Source: Sabellastarte sp. h YS-2021 (Eukaryota > Annelida > Polychaeta > Sabellida > Sabellidae). Taken from it: a stretch of 64,000 nt of DNA. Below, piece by piece: positions 46,584 through 60,600 of this stretch. A program made the position numbers and the translations under genes. Every line of letters begins with the position of its first letter. The stretch's first letter is position 1. The DNA lies in contig OZ024931.1 of assembly GCA_964017235.1 (NCBI GenBank), positions 97,172,221-97,236,220 on the forward strand, given 5' to 3'. The notes beneath the pieces are model-generated. The model saw only the letters and a program-made list of their open reading frames with translations. It was not told where the DNA came from and ran no database searches.

Positions 46584-47239
46584 CGGTCTGAAGTCGGTTC
46601 TTCTTCTCAGCCGGCTGTACACTCAAACCAATGTCCTGGCCATCCACTGCCCTTATTACCGACACAAGGACCAGGTCCACAAGGGTGGGACTGAGAGTGT
46701 GCTCTGAAGAAATCTGAAGAATTCATCTCATGCTTCTGATGAAAAAATACTCGAGCTAGGCTGGTGTCACTGATGCTTTACAGCAGAGAAGTCATACCAG
46801 TGCGCTCTGATGAAGAATGCACCTTTCCTGGGGAATTCCTTCTATATACAGTGCTCAAAACTACGTAGACTGAAGTTCCCGTGATTTCTATTTGTAGTCA
46901 TAGAAATAACGTTTCTATGGCGACTGTAGCTGGAATGTTAAAGAAGGTACATTCAACACAAAAGACACGGCTAAAATACCTGTAAGTAGTAAATCCATAA
47001 TTCATCAATATTATCGATCTGCCCCTTACAACACAGAGGTTGAATGGGAGGAAACTAGAAAAATTGCTGCCTTCATATATATATATCGATTACTGCCCTA
47101 TCATCAACAGCTAGGGATTGTTTCCAGCAGATTTCTTCACTAAAATATCCCCAAAATAAGGTTAAAATCTGTCATAAAGTACACTTTTCTTTGAAAGCTC
47201 TGGAGATGTTGAAAACACGTCTGCACAGTACACGTGCCA

Positions 47240-47433
47240 AACGAAAAAGATGCTATGATGTCAGGTTGTCTGGACAGGAAGGAAGTACGAGGTGCCATCT
47301 GGGGAGTGCACAGTACTACGGACCGGCCAGCCGGTGGAAACACAGGACGTCTTTTTCTGACGTTTGGCGGGCCGGTGTGCGCCGACCGGTTAAGGATATT
47401 GTCCATTGGATAGGATGTATTAACGCAATAAAA
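47240..47433 (-). mobile_element. TE1 element, minus copy
   Basis: Translation unchanged. Inverted partner at 52095-52426. Confidence 0.75.
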
Positions 47434-47632
47434 AATACACGTCCTACCATCTGTATTGATTCAGAAGTGATGTGCATTGAGGTTGGAGTCTGGGGGAATA
47501 GAAGGGGAGTGGCAATGTTTAATTTTCCAGAACTACATTCCTTGGTTTGAATCTGTGGGAAAAATTGGCAATGAACTTAATTTGAAAATATTTTACATCA
47601 AAATGTTCTGACAATAAATGAATTCATCAAGA

Positions 47633-47721
47633 GTTATGGCTTTTTACCTAGTGGTTAACAAGTCTGGCTTCTGTTTTATCATAGGCTGTTACCTCTTTGT
47701 GGGTTCCACTCCCACAAGTGG
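47633..47721 (+). mobile_element. tRNA-like SINE head
   Basis: Unchanged; T-arm at 47699-47715. Confidence 0.55.
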
Positions 47722-47992
47722 CAATGCTGCGTGCCTGTCTCAGTTATTATGACCCTGGTTGTTGAACATGATGTCCATCTTTATCTTAAACTTTAACCAA
47801 TTATCAAAACACATCAATACAACTTGTGAGCATTTTTTAAAAATTTTTTTAATTTTTTCTCTCTTAAAAAATTCAGTTCTAATGGAACTTCCAGCTTTTG
47901 TACAGGGCTTCCAACTTTCCAAGGTTACAAGCCCGACAGCCATTAACTTTTTTGCATGAGTTTCGAACACTCATTGTAACTCTCTGTTTAGA

Positions 47993-48433
47993 GGTTTGTC
48001 ATGTTTCAATCAGCACAAATTGCAAAGTATTCAGAATACCCTTGCTCATATTGTTACAAATCATAGAAAGTATGCTCATGTTACACCCATTCCAAAGAAA
48101 CTCCACTGGTTCCTCCTTTCCACTAATCAGTCTTTAAGTCAGTCAAACATTAGGGCCATAGTTTTGCCTTTGATGCTCCTGAGATCTGGGATGAACTCCC
48201 TCATGATGTGCGCAGTGCAACATCAGTTGCCTCCTTCAGAAAGAAGCTCAAAACTTACCTGTTTGCAAAAGCCTATCCCCCATAGCCTCCCCTGTCACCC
48301 CTGTGTCCCATTGGTATGACTTGGCTATGTCCTTCGATTTACGTTAACTGCCTTCCTTTATGTTCAGATGTGCCTTAGAGTCCATCAGTGAGGGAGATTA
48401 AGCGCTATAAAAGTCCACACTAGATTAGATTAG
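47993..48433 (+). mobile_element. LINE 3' end
   Basis: One base of the tail differs (CCACACTAG for CCACATTAG), and the next block has ATAGTTACA for ATAGTTAAA. Confidence 0.85.
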
Positions 48434-48694
48434 CTATAACATAGTTACATTGCAGACATGTACGTCATGGCCTAGCCGAGCAACAACTACTTTCAGGTTC
48501 TCACTGTTGAGTAAATCAGATGTAACTGGAAAACTATTGCATTTAGAGTATTCTGTTTAAATATGTTGTTCAGATACTTATGGGTCAGCCATAACATAGT
48601 GAAATTGTAGATCTGTAGCTCATGGCATAGCTGAGCAATAGCTACTTTTAGATTTTCACTGTTCAGTTAATCAGTTGTAACTTGAAAACTACTA

Positions 48695-48947
48695 CTGAAT
48701 ACCTAGCCTTGCTTAAGGCTCAAATTTGCATGATCTTTTCAAACAAGCACACAGATATTTGGTATTCATAAAGCACTCATACATGTTAAGAGATAGAACC
48801 TAATCAGACAGTTTCTCTTAGCTGTATGCTGCTATAAAAGTCAGTACATGTATGAGTACATTATAGAAACTGAAACTCCATTATCGGAACTGGAAACTTT
48901 CCCTAACTGCAAAGAAACTTGAGCCTTCAGCAAGGCTACTGAATACC
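48695..48947. mobile_element. TE3 with 9-bp target-site duplication
   Basis: CTGAATACC on both sides. Confidence 0.8.
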
Positions 48948-49063
48948 ATTTGCAGGCCACAACTTTTGTGTCCTTTTCTTCTGTCACTCTGAAACTCAAA
49001 ACACACAGTCAGCTGACACAGAGCCCGTTCACAGGCACTGATTGCTTGTTCCTTCTTGCATAG

Positions 49064-49803
49064 GATACCCTTGTACTACCCTGTGAGTCAAAAATTTGCT
49101 TGAAATGGGTCTATCTCTTATGATTTCCCAGATATTTACATTTTTCATTTTCCATTAAAATTCAACATGGCTGCCAAAAGTGGTGAAAAATTAAATTTTG
49201 ATCTGATGCACAGGATACTCTTAAAATACCCTGTGGGTCAAAAATTTGCTTGAAATGGCTCTATCTCTACTGGTTACTGAGATTTTTGCAATTTTTTATT
49301 TTCAGCTAAAATCTAAGATGGCCTCCAAAAGTGGCGAAAATGAAATTTTCTTCTTTTGCAAAGGATAAATTCATACTACCCTGTGGGTCAAAAAATTCCT
49401 CGAAATGGCTCTATCCCTTATGCTTTATGAGATATTTACATTTTATTATTTTCTGCTAAAATCCAAGATGGCCGCCAAAAGTGGCCCAAATTAATATTGT
49501 TCTATTTTCAATAGGACACCCTTGAACTACCCTGCAGGTCAAAGATTCTCTCAAATTAGCTGCATCTCTTACAGTTTCCGAGATATTTACACTTTTTTAT
49601 TTTCCACTAAAATCCAAGATGGTCTCCAAAAGTTGCGAAAATTGAAATTTTTATCAGTTACACAGGATACCCTTGTACTACTCTATGGGTGAAAAATTCA
49701 CACACAACTGCTCTATCTCTAACGGCTTCTGAGATATTTACAATTTTTTAGTTTTGGCAAAAATCCAAGATGCCTATCAAAAGGTGCAAAAATTGAATTC
49801 CAG
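49064..49803 (+). repeat. Five ~150-bp monomers
   Basis: Type A form with private TTTATCAGTTAC near 49651. Confidence 0.9.
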
Positions 49804-50047
49804 AAATTCCAGATGAAACACCAGTTCTACAAATAAGCAAAACCCATTTACCATAATGTACTTACATTCAATTAATCTGCTCATTTAATCAAGAATATAT
49901 TGCCATTTACATTACAAAATATATGAACATTGCAGAGATCTTCCTTTGTTTCTTTAGACTACCTATAAATTATAGCATACTTTTCTTTCAAACATTAATT
50001 ATCTATTTACACGTAACAGATCAATCATTTTGTTTTTACACTCAAAA

Positions 50048-50328
50048 TTGAAAATTTTAATTACTTAAATGTAGCCTTCACAAGCTACAAGCTTACCATG
50101 TGGAACTGAATGCTGATCTTGGAAGGCCGCTGGCATCCGGCCAACGTCCAAGAAAAATAGACATTTATAGTTGGCCGTATCCTCAGGTTGTACTCTCGTG
50201 GCACTCTTCTCAATTCTTCCTCCTTTTTTCATTGCAATGTTGACCCATACCCCTCAGTAATACACCGGGGAAGCAGGGTGGGACTCTCTTCAGTTCCACA
50301 TGGTAATAGCTTACCATGTGGAACTGAA
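50048..50328. mobile_element. TE2, right arm partly deleted
   Basis: 18-bp stem, 4-base loop at 50289-50328. Confidence 0.8.
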
Positions 50329-52094
50329 TCCAACCATCTGGTGGAGGGATTACAACTGAGACTGGAAGGAGTCAATTTAATCCCAACCATCTGGTGGAGG
50401 GATTACAACTGAGACTGGAAGAAGTCAATTTTTCTTGGATTTGAATTAATAAATAGAATGAATGTTTTAGAAAATGCCAGTCTGAGTCCCATTTACAGTG
50501 CCCCGTCCCAGAGACTGAACCTGCAATAAGGCAAAAACCAGAAAGAATAAATGACAGCACTAAAAACTGTCAGGATATTTGAATGGAGGAGAGAAGTGCA
50601 GCCTATGCTCACTTTGAGAAGTAAAAAGGCCCTAGGGCTTGAGAATCTTGTAAATTTAAGCCACCCTATAATGAGATGAAACTTGTACTGGTTCATACAG
50701 AACATACATACTCCCTGTAAATGGGGAATAACAACCTTCTAGCCATCTAGCCTTGCCAGAGGCATTAATACATATAGTACAGACCCAACTGTTTGCATTA
50801 TATTTATTCTTCATAATGTTCTCATATATTTATTAAGCTTAAGCTTAGGTAACTGAGAAAGGCCTCTGATACAGGATTACCTATCATTTGCCCCCCAGAG
50901 AATTTCCCCTTCGCTGATAGTCCTCCAATTTCCTTTACAAAGTTATGGTTTTCCCCCAGTGATACAGTGATTATATTTTGAGTTTTCCCCTTTATATTTA
51001 AGTCATTTAGTGCTAGGAATATACATTGAATTTAGTTAATTTAGTTAGTTACACCAACTGGAGTAAAACCGGGACATGGTTTTTTATTTCTTCCCCCTCA
51101 AAAGTGCATAACTTATGTTTCATAGTCCTGTTAAAATATGAAGGGGGGAAATCACAATATCACAGGGGGAAAACCATACATTGGTTGAAAAAAGGGGGGC
51201 AATCAGTGGGGGAAATTCAGTTAAGGGAAAATCAACAATCACCCTGACACAGTGTGCATTATGGCAAAAAAAATTTACACTTGCATTATGGTTTTAGATA
51301 GCCTGGAAGGCCAGGCTATTGGCCATGAATCAAGAATAGAGAAAAAAGACATCAAGTAACATAAACACCACTTTATTTACTGTAACACTTCAGCAATTTC
51401 CTGTGAATATTTTTGACAAATTTTGTTGAATAGAAATTAAATGTTGACTGCATTATCATACTTTGAATTGTACAGCATTTAACAGACTTTGAATGTATGA
51501 AATGAACTTATCATGTAGATCTGGTTAAAAAGGGAAATTCATGAAATATTTTTTTAGGGATGAGAGAAATTAAACAGAATAATAGGCAAAAGTTTTACAG
51601 TAAGATTCAGTGAAAAAAGAGAACAGGGAACTTTGTTGAAGCCAACATAATTCATTTAATTTATAAACCTTATTTGTGATTTAGATGGAGATCTTTGCAG
51701 TTTTAAGTAAAGTAGGAACAAGTAAGACATGGTTATGTTAGTAGTGTGGAGTTACATTGAACAACACTAGTTGAAATAATGTTTATTTTGTAAGCTCGAT
51801 TGGTTGCTTAATATACTACAGTTACATTCAAAATACCTTAGATGATTTTGTGAGCTGAAAAGGGTTGATGAAAAAAGAAAGAAAAATTTATAACTGTTAA
51901 GATTCCATTAATAGATAATCACATTTTTGCTGAATCTTTTAATCTTGTGATATTTTAACAAACTCCCTTCCCCACACTAAACTTGAACCAAATAGCCAGG
52001 ATTTTTGACATTCAACTTGTATATTCAGACTCTACTGTATTATGGTTAATGAAAAGTGCATGTCTCATCTTTTGTGTAATGCTGGGGAAAAATT

Positions 52095-52426
52095 TTGCAA
52101 ATTTAATAAGTAAATTAAATTTTTATAAGTTAATACCCTATCCAATGGACAATATGTTTAACCGGTCGGCGCAGACCGGCCCGCCAAACGTCAGAAAAAG
52201 ACGTCCTGTGTTTCCACCGGCTGGCTGGTCCGTAGAACTGTGCACTCCCCAGATGGCGCCTCGTACTTCCTTCCTGTCCAGACAACCTGACATCATAGCA
52301 TCTTTTTCGTTGTCTAAAACTCTTTGACCCCTAGTAAGCTGATAGCGGGGTCGGTTCGAGGGTCTTGTGTGTCCATTGGATAGGGTATTAACTTATAAAC
52401 ATTGAATTTACTTATTAAATTTGCAA
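52095..52426 (+). mobile_element. TE1 element, plus copy
   Basis: Private ATGTTTAACC near the left inner end and GTTCGAGGG near the right arm. Confidence 0.85.
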
Positions 52427-52567
52427 TTTTATTGCGTTAATACATCCATCCAATGGACAATATGCTGAATAACTACCGCTTGGTCGGCGGGTAAGTTACT
52501 AGGGACTTATGTGAACTCACAAATGATAGCAAATTTTAACCTATGGTCTAGGCTGACTTTGTTAGGA

Positions 52568-52604
52568 GACCTATAGGTCCAGGCCTGGATTGACCTTAAG
52601 GTCA
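52568..52604. repeat. Three adjacent perfect palindromes
   Basis: Unchanged. Confidence 0.9.
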
Positions 52605-52831
52605 GGAAACCCTGTAAGGCCTTGGTCGGTTGCCAACAGCCGGTTACCCGGGGCTATACCGATGTCGCCCCCCCTTTTTAACAGACCTGCTCTGAGGTAG
52701 GGGAAGAGAGGGATGAGTTCAGTCCCAGAAAGCACATAAACCTCCCGAAGGAAGCACGTCGTATTATATAGTATGTGCATGTAGAACTGTTAACATTATG
52801 TACATACATACAAATCTCCTCAATCTAAGGG

Positions 52832-53890
52832 TCACTTGTGGTTCTGCTGAGCAGCCAACACCGAGCCCAATTGGTAAAGCTCTGAGTCAGCCCAAGCCAC
52901 ACCTTTCAGATAGAACAGTGTGAAGGTATTAAACTATTAAGTGACTTCAGTGGTAGGCTGACAAGAATGGATCTAAGGAGACTCCCGACTGGAAGCCCTT
53001 AGGAGCAGCAAAGGCCCTGACATCATGAGCTTTTAACTTGATGTAAAGGGTGGGCCTCCTGGTCAGAGAGCTCATAACATAGGATCACAGTCTGCTTGAT
53101 CCAAGAGGAGATAGAGGCAGGTGAGGTGTCTTGTTGGACACTTTCCTAAAGGAGACAAAACCACTTCCTTATTCTGTCTGAGGCCCTGTCCAGATAGTAG
53201 CGCAATGCTCTGACCGGAAAGAGGGACCTGTCAGACTTGAGGGACCTATCCAGAGTTTGGGCCAGGGCTGGTATAACCACTGGGGCCACACTGTCTGGAC
53301 CCTCTTTGGCCAGCTGATTCTTGAAACGAAAGCTGGGTGATGGATACAGGAACACCTGTGATCAAACAGATTGGTGTCTGATATTCCTGTTTTGCCAAGC
53401 ATGAATCTCACTTCTGCACTTGCCTGACCCAAGGGCCAAGAGGATAAAAGGTCTTGAAGGTCAGGTGCTTCAAGGAAGCCTCTAGGATTGGTTCAAAAGG
53501 AGCCTTAGCTAGCTGGTGTAAAAAACCAGGGATAGGGTCCAGGAGGGGATCCCCCTCCTCTCTATGGAAACTATCCAGGAGACGAGTGAGATTTTTGTCT
53601 TGGTGCTGATGATGACAGGTAAAATAACTAGTTTATCGGCAATGGCTGACCTGTAACCATCAATGGTGCTGGGCTTAACTTCCTGTCCTCAAAAAGGCAT
53701 ATAAGGAAGTCAGCAACCGACTTATGGGGGGTGCCCTGAAGTCCACCTGATTAGTGATGGACCGCTTCGCCTCACTGACTGATCTGAATGATCCTCTTTG
53801 AGGAGCCTCAATCCTTGCTGCCACTGCCTCAGAGAATCCCTGTTTGTTTCTTTTTTTCTTTTTTTTGATTGCTGTGGCTCTAGGAGCCAT
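52832..53890 (-). pseudogene. DIRS tyrosine recombinase remnant
   Basis: Stop codon at 52832-52834, in the end of unit 5; the body is type B. Confidence 0.88.
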
Positions 53891-55422
53891 GTAAGCAGAT
53901 TCAGATTTGTCAGATTTCTGTGAGGGATCTGATTGAGGCCTATGTTAACAGGTTGGGCAGGTTAGGCAGACTCAGTGGAATCTGACTGGACATGGTCATT
54001 AGATCCCAAAACCAAGGCCTGTTGGGCCTCCCCGGAGCAATAAGAATGATTCTCTTGCATGGGGAGTCCTGTAACTTCTCCACCACTTGCCCAAGATGGC
54101 TTCTGGTGGGAAGGCATATGTGTCCAGGTCCTCCCATGGCAGACTTAGTGCATCCACTGCTGTGGCCAGGGGATCCAGTACGGGTGACACAAACAGAGGC
54201 AACTTGTTGTTGAACCTCATGGCAAATAGGTCTATTTTAGGCCGGTGCCACCGGCTGCATATTGTTTGGCAGACCTCCTGAAGGAGAGACCACTCTGTTT
54301 GGATGGTCTGGCCTAGCTTGGCTAGCTTGTCTGCTACCACATTAGCTGGCCTGGAAAGTGTCGGGCTTTGAGAGTTACTTGATTTCTGGTGCACCCAGTC
54401 AAGATTCTCCATAGTAGAGCACACAGTGGGCCCAACCTCATGCCTCCTTCATTGTTTATGTATGACACCACTGTGGTGTCATCAGTAGCTACAAGTACTA
54501 TCTTGTGTATGCAGAGGTCTTGGAACTCTTTTAAAGCTAGAAAGACTGCCTTGAGTTCTAGATCATTCATATGCAACTTGCTTTCCGGAAGGAACCAGGT
54601 GCCTCTTGCAGTGCATTCGTTTAAGTGAGGGCCCCACCCTTCTTTTCATGTGTCTGAAAAGATTTGTAGAGCATGTTTTACTGGGTGTAATGGTTAGCCT
54701 GTAAGGCCAATGTCCTCTTGCAGCCACCATTGTAAATGTGGGTGCAAGGACCTTGGTATTGTAATCACCTTTTCTAGTGACTCTGGTACCCTCCAGTTGC
54801 TTTTGAGATGCCACTGTATGGGTCTCATATGAGGTCGGCCTAGGTGAAACTGCTTTTCTGTGGCTGTTAGTAAACCCATCACAGACATGAACTGCTGGAC
54901 CAGACAAGCCAGTAGTGACAGTATTTGTAGTAGGATGTCCTGAAGTTCTGCCAATGGTCCGGTGTCTGTCGGACCCGACCGGCCCTGAGGTCGGACTGGT
55001 AACCTACAAAATCGAAGATCTGCTTTGGTTCCAGTTCCGACTTTTCCAAATTCACCAGCCAACCTAGTTCTTGGCATATTTTCAACAGATATTGAGTATG
55101 CTGGAGACAAACGTGGTGGGATGCTTATATCCTTCTACATGGCCATCAGTTTCACCTCCTTGTCATTACAGTGAACTCCAAGACTGCTGCGGACAGACCG
55201 AAAAGCAGCTTTGAATAGGTATGTCCAACCCTGGACATGAAATCTCAGATATTTCCTGGACTGTTCCTGTACTGGTATATGGAAGTAGGTATCCTTGAAA
55301 AAACTATAGAGGTAACCCACTCCCCTTGTTGGAGGGAGGTTAGTCTGATGGTTTCCAGTGTCTCCATTTTTTTATTTTATTTAAAGCTGATGTAATGTCT
55401 GTAACAGGTACAGGTTCCTGCG
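53861..55422 (-). pseudogene. DIRS reverse transcriptase/RNase H remnant, type B
   Basis: B-type residues throughout, with the common active-site deletion and RNase H stop. Confidence 0.9.
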
Positions 55423-56263
55423 GTGATTGACATAGCAGCTTACGATGTTCAGGGTCCTTGTCGAGCCTGGTCTGGTCTGGAAAATGGGGTGTGTGGCCCT
55501 CCTTCTAAATTGTACTACCTGGGGACCAGCTCCCAAGGCTTCCTAAGTTCCCAAAGGTGATTTAGTCTGGCCCCTTCAGGTAAGTTTAGTAGAACCTTTG
55601 GTAGACTGATAAAAATTTACTGTCCCTCTGGACACTGGTCCGATGTGGTGACAGTGATACCAGTTAACAGTCCACTTGTTCTTGCTGTGGTCCAGCCCGG
55701 GTGGGGCTGACACAACTCTTGACATTACATAGACTCTTGACCCTAGACCAGCCGCCTGTAAGGTGGAGCATGTATACATTGTCATTTGTATGATGGCTGA
55801 CCCTTGACCGGACACAATGAAACAGGTCCGATTGTGAACCACATTTTCTCTTGCTGTTCAAAAAACCCATTTGATTTCTCTGTAACCAGCAATTTTGGCC
55901 ACAGCAATTTTATGTAGCCCTTAGTAACCAGTAAAACTGGCAGGCTAGGCTGACCATTGAATTTAGTTACTGGTCTACTAACTAGGTAGCCCCCAAGTGG
56001 TCTGCCGGTCGGTTCCGGTCCTTTGAAACCAGTATGAAAAGGGCAAGACAGCAACTGCACCTGATAGTAGGTCGGTAGTCTCTGTAACCAGCTGGTGTGA
56101 ACTAAAACTGCTCAGTGAAAACTGTATAGCTAGAAACCGGCTGGTGAGCCCTGTAACTGGCTGAAGCAGTTTCTGTGTAGGAAAAAGCTTCCTGTCAGGG
56201 ACTACTCATTATTAGGCCTATCATCAGTCTTAGGCCACTGAATAGGCTGCTGATGAGGAGTGG

Positions 56264-56890
56264 TCAGCTGGTAGGAGACCTTTGGGATGCTGATTCTTCG
56301 TGCTGGTTGGAAGGCAAGAAGGCTTGTAGCCGGCTAATATGAAGCGAGCTGTTCAGTGCAGGCTGTGCTGCCGGTAACGGGTCGGTACACTCTGTAACCA
56401 GTTGACAAAACTGTACAAGGCTGTGTAGTCGGTTCCCTGCCGGTACACTGTAACCAGTTGTTAAAGCTACTGTATAAGGCTGTGTAGCCGGTCGGTACAC
56501 TGTAACCAGTTGTTGAAGTAACCGTACACACAACTATCTTGTGTTGAATTCAGTTTACTGCACGTTTCCTCCATTAATTACAATGTTTGTTTGAACGCAC
56601 GTCTTATTTGTAGTTTCACAGTTGCTGGGAAAGCCCTTGTGAGCTATATTTAGAAACAATTGTTAGTCGGTGTGTCACGTGACCAGCTTGCTGGTCGGAG
56701 GGACAATGTGATTGGCTGATTGGAGATGACGATCAGCTTCGTGACCTGGTCGGTGAATCACGTGACCAGTTTCGGGGAGATGACCTCACTGGTCGCATTC
56801 TTTCCTTTTTATTACAGTAAACGTGAGTTGACTGGTCGACTGATGCCTGTAGCAGAGAAGTCTGTACCAGTGGTAAATTTCAAAAACTAA
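56264..56890 (+). other. 627-bp segment, common orientation
   Basis: The most divergent copy: GGACAATGTG, TCGCATTC and GTGCTGCC are CpG losses, and GGTTCCCTG replaces GGTACCCTG. Confidence 0.9.
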
Positions 56891-56945
56891 CAACTGGAAT
56901 CACAGTAGACGTGAGTGCAAAGAATGCACTTCCGACCTTCTTGTT

Positions 56946-57136
56946 CGGTGAATCACGTGATTAACTTCGTGATCTGGTCGGTGAAAACACGTGACCAGCT
57001 TCGTGATTTGAGGAAGACACGCGATTGGTTGACTGGATATGACGTCAGAGGTCGCGTTCTTTGAGCTGGCCGGTCGGCTGATGCTTTAAAAGCAGAGGAT
57101 CCTGGCCCAGTGTGCTCTGTAGATGAAAGTCCTGGC
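56946..57136 (+). promoter_or_regulatory. Promoter-like block with CRE
   Basis: CRE at 57040-57047. This is the only unit with two intact CACGTG boxes near this block (about 56954 and 56988). Confidence 0.45.
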
Positions 57137-57792
57137 CGGTCTGAAGTCGGTTCTTCTTCTCAGCCAGCTGTACACTCAAACCAGTGTCCTGGCCATCCAC
57201 TGCCCTTATTACCGACACAAGGGCCGGGTCCACAAGGGTGGGACTGAGAGTGTGCTCTGAAGAAATCTGAAGAATTCATCTCATGCTTCTGATGAAAAAA
57301 TACTCGAGCTAGGCTGGTGTCACTGATGCTTTACAGCAGAGAAGTCATACCAGTGCGCTCTGATGAAGAATGCACCTTTCCTGGGGAATTCCTTCTATAT
57401 ACAGTGCTCAAAACTACGTAGACTGAAGTTCCCGTGATTTCTATTTGTAGTCATAGAAATAACGTTTCTATGGCGACTGTAGCTGGAATGTTAAAGAAGG
57501 TACATTCAACACAAAAGACACGGCTAAAATACCTGTAAGTAGTAAATCCATAATTCATCAATATTGTCGATCTGCCCCTTACAACACAAAGGTTGAATGG
57601 GAGGAAACTAGAAAAATTGCTGCCTTCATATATATATATCGATTACTGCCCTATCATCAACAGCTAGGGATTGTTTCCAGCAGATTTCTTCACTAAAATA
57701 TCCCCAAAATAAGGTTAAAATCCGTCATAAAGTACACTTTTCTTTGAAAGCTCTGGAGATGTTGAAAACACGTCTGCACAGTACACGTGCCA

Positions 57793-57986
57793 AACGAAAA
57801 AGATGCTATGATGTCAGGTTGTCTGGACAGGAAGGAAGTACGAGGTGCCATCTGGGGAGTGCACAGTACTACGGACCAGCCAGCCGGTGGAAACACAGGA
57901 CGTCTTTTTCTGATGTTTGGCGGGCCGGTGTGCGCCGACCGGTTAAGGATATTGTCCATTGGATAGGATGTATTAACGCAATAAAA
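57793..57986 (-). mobile_element. TE1 element, minus copy
   Basis: Carries two CpG transitions (GGACCAGCC and CTGATGTTT). They alter the minus frame (V to I, R to W) but are silent in the plus frame. Confidence 0.75.
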
Positions 57987-58185
57987 AATACACGTCCTAC
58001 CATCTGTATTGATTCAGAAGTGATGTGCATTGAGGTTGGAGTCTGGGGGAATAGAAGGGGAGTGGCAATGTTTAATTTTCCAGAACTACATTCCTTGGTT
58101 TGAATCTGTGGGAAAAATTGGCAGTGAACTTAATTTGAAAATATTTTACATCAAAATGTTCTGACAATAAATGAATTCATCAAGA

Positions 58186-58274
58186 GTTATGGCTTTTTAC
58201 CTAGTGGTTAACAAGTCTGGCTTCTGTTTTATCATAGGCTGTTACCTCTTTGTGGGTTCCACTCCCACAAGTGG
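58186..58274 (+). mobile_element. tRNA-like SINE head
   Basis: Unchanged; T-arm at 58252-58268. Confidence 0.55.
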
Positions 58275-58545
58275 CAATGCTGCGTGCCTGTCTCAGTTAT
58301 TATGACCCTGGTTGTTGAACATGATGTCCATCTTTATCTTAAACTTTAACCAATTATCAAAACACATCAATACAACTTGTGAGCATTTTTTAAAATTTTT
58401 TTTAATTTTTTCTCTCTTAAAAAATTCAGTTCTAATGGAACTTCCAGCTTTTGTACAGGGCTTCCAACTTTCCAAGGTTACAAGCCCGACAGCCATTAAC
58501 TTTTTTGCATGAGTTTCGAACACTCATTGTAACTCTCTGTTTAGA

Positions 58546-58986
58546 GGTTTGTCATGTTTCAATCAGCACAAATTGCAAAGTATTCAGAATACCCTTGCTC
58601 ATATTGTTACAAATCATAGAAAGTATGCTCATGTTACACCCATTCCAAAGAAACTCCACTGGTTCCTCCTTTCCACTAATCAGTCTTTAAGTCAGTCAAA
58701 CATTAGGGCCATAGTTTTGCCTTTGATGCTCCTGAGATCTGGGATGAACTCCCTCATGATGTGCGCAGTGCAACATCAGTTGCCTCCTTCAGAAAGAAGC
58801 TCAAAACTTACCTGTTTGCAAAAGCCTATCCCCCATAGCCTCCCCTGTCACCCCTGTGTCCCATTGGTATGACTTGGCTATGTCCTTCGATTTACGTTAA
58901 CTGCCTTCCTTTATGTTCAGATGTGCCTTTGAGTCCATCAGTGAGGGAGATTAAGCGCTATAAAAGTCCACATTAGATTAGATTAG
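58546..58986 (+). mobile_element. LINE 3' end
   Basis: Type A form with private TGCCTTTGAG near 58924. Confidence 0.85.
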
Positions 58987-59247
58987 CTATAACATAGTTA
59001 AATTGCAGACATGTACGTCATGGCCTAGCCGAGCAACAACTACTTTCAGGTTCTCACTGTTGAGTAAATCAGATGTAACTGGAAAACTATTGCATTTAGA
59101 GTATTCTGTTTAAATATGTTGTTCAGATACTTATGGGTCAGCCATAACATAGTGAAATTGTAGATCTGTAGCTCATGGCATAGCTGAGCAATAGCTACTT
59201 TTAGATTTTCACTGTTCAGTTAATCAGTTGTAACTTGAAAACTACTA

Positions 59248-59500
59248 CTGAATACCTAGCCTTGCTTAAGGCTCAAATTTGCATGATCTTTTCAAACAAG
59301 CACACAGATATTTGGTATTCATAAAGCACTCATACATGTTAAGAGATAGAACCTAATCAGACAGTTTCTCTTAGCTGTATGCTGCTATAAAAGTCAGTAC
59401 ATGTATGAGTACATTATAGAAACTGAAACTCCATTATCGGAACTGGAAACTTTCCCTAACTGCAAAGAAACTTGAGCCTTCAGCAAGGCTACTGAATACC
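59248..59500. mobile_element. TE3 with 9-bp target-site duplication
   Basis: CTGAATACC on both sides; type A. Confidence 0.8.
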
Positions 59501-59616
59501 ATTTGCAGGCCACAACTTTTGTGTCCTTTTCTTCTGTCACTCTGAAACTCAAAACACACAGTCAGCTGACACAGAGCCCGTTCACAGGCACTGATTGCTT
59601 GTTCCTTCTTGCATAG

Positions 59617-60356
59617 GATACCCTTGTACTACCCTGTGAGTCAAAAATTTGCTTGAAATGGGTCTATCTCTTATGATTTCCCAGATATTTACATTTTTCA
59701 TTTTCCATTAAAATTCAACATGGCTGCCAAAAGTGGTGAAAAATTAAATTTTGATCTGATGCACAGGATACTCTTAAAATACCCTGTGGGTCAAAAATTT
59801 GCTTGAAATGGCTCTATCTCTACTGGTTACTGAGATTTTTGCAATTTTTTATTTTCAGCTAAAATCTAAGATGGCCTCCAAAAGTGGCGAAAATGAAATT
59901 TTCTTCTTTTGCAAAGGATAAATTCATACTACCCTGTGGGTCAAAAAATTCCTCGAAATGGCTCTATCCCTTATGCTTTATGAGATATTTACATTTTATT
60001 ATTTTCTGCTAAAATCCAAGATGGCCGCCAAAAGTGGCCCAAATTAATATTGTTCTATTTTCAATAGGACACCCTTGAACTACCCTGCAGGTCAAAGATT
60101 CTCTCAAATTAGCTGCATCTCTTACAGTTTCCGAGATATTTACACTTTTTTATTTTCCACTAAAATCCAAGATGTTCTCCAAAAGTTGCGAAAATTGAAA
60201 TTTTTATCTGTTACACAGGATACCCTTGTACTACTCTATGGGTGAAAAATTCACACACAACTGCTCTATCTCTAACGGCTTCTGAGATATTTACAATTGT
60301 TTAGTTTTGGCAAAAATCCAAGATGCCTATCAAAAGGTGCAAAAATTGAATTCCAG
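59617..60356 (+). repeat. Five ~150-bp monomers
   Basis: Type A with private AAGATGTTC in the fourth monomer and ACAATTGTTT in the fifth. Confidence 0.9.
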
Positions 60357-60600
60357 AAATTCCAGATGAAACACCAGTTCTACAAATAAGCAAAACCCAT
60401 TTACCATAATGTACTTACATTCAATTAATCTGCTCATTTAATCAAGAATATATTGCCATTTACATTACAAAATATATGAACATTGCAGAGATCTTCCTTT
60501 GTTTCTTTAGACTACCTATAAATTATAGCATACTTTTCTTTCAAACATTAATTATCTATTTACACGTAACAGATCAATCATTTTGTTTTTACACTCAAAA

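Larger units (their letters stand above)
42354..52921. repeat. Macrosatellite unit 5, type A
   Basis: 10,568 bp, nearest to unit 3. Private changes include GGTCTGATG near 45086 (CpG lost), GTTCGAGGG near 52354 and ATGTTTAACC near 52155. Confidence 0.97.
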
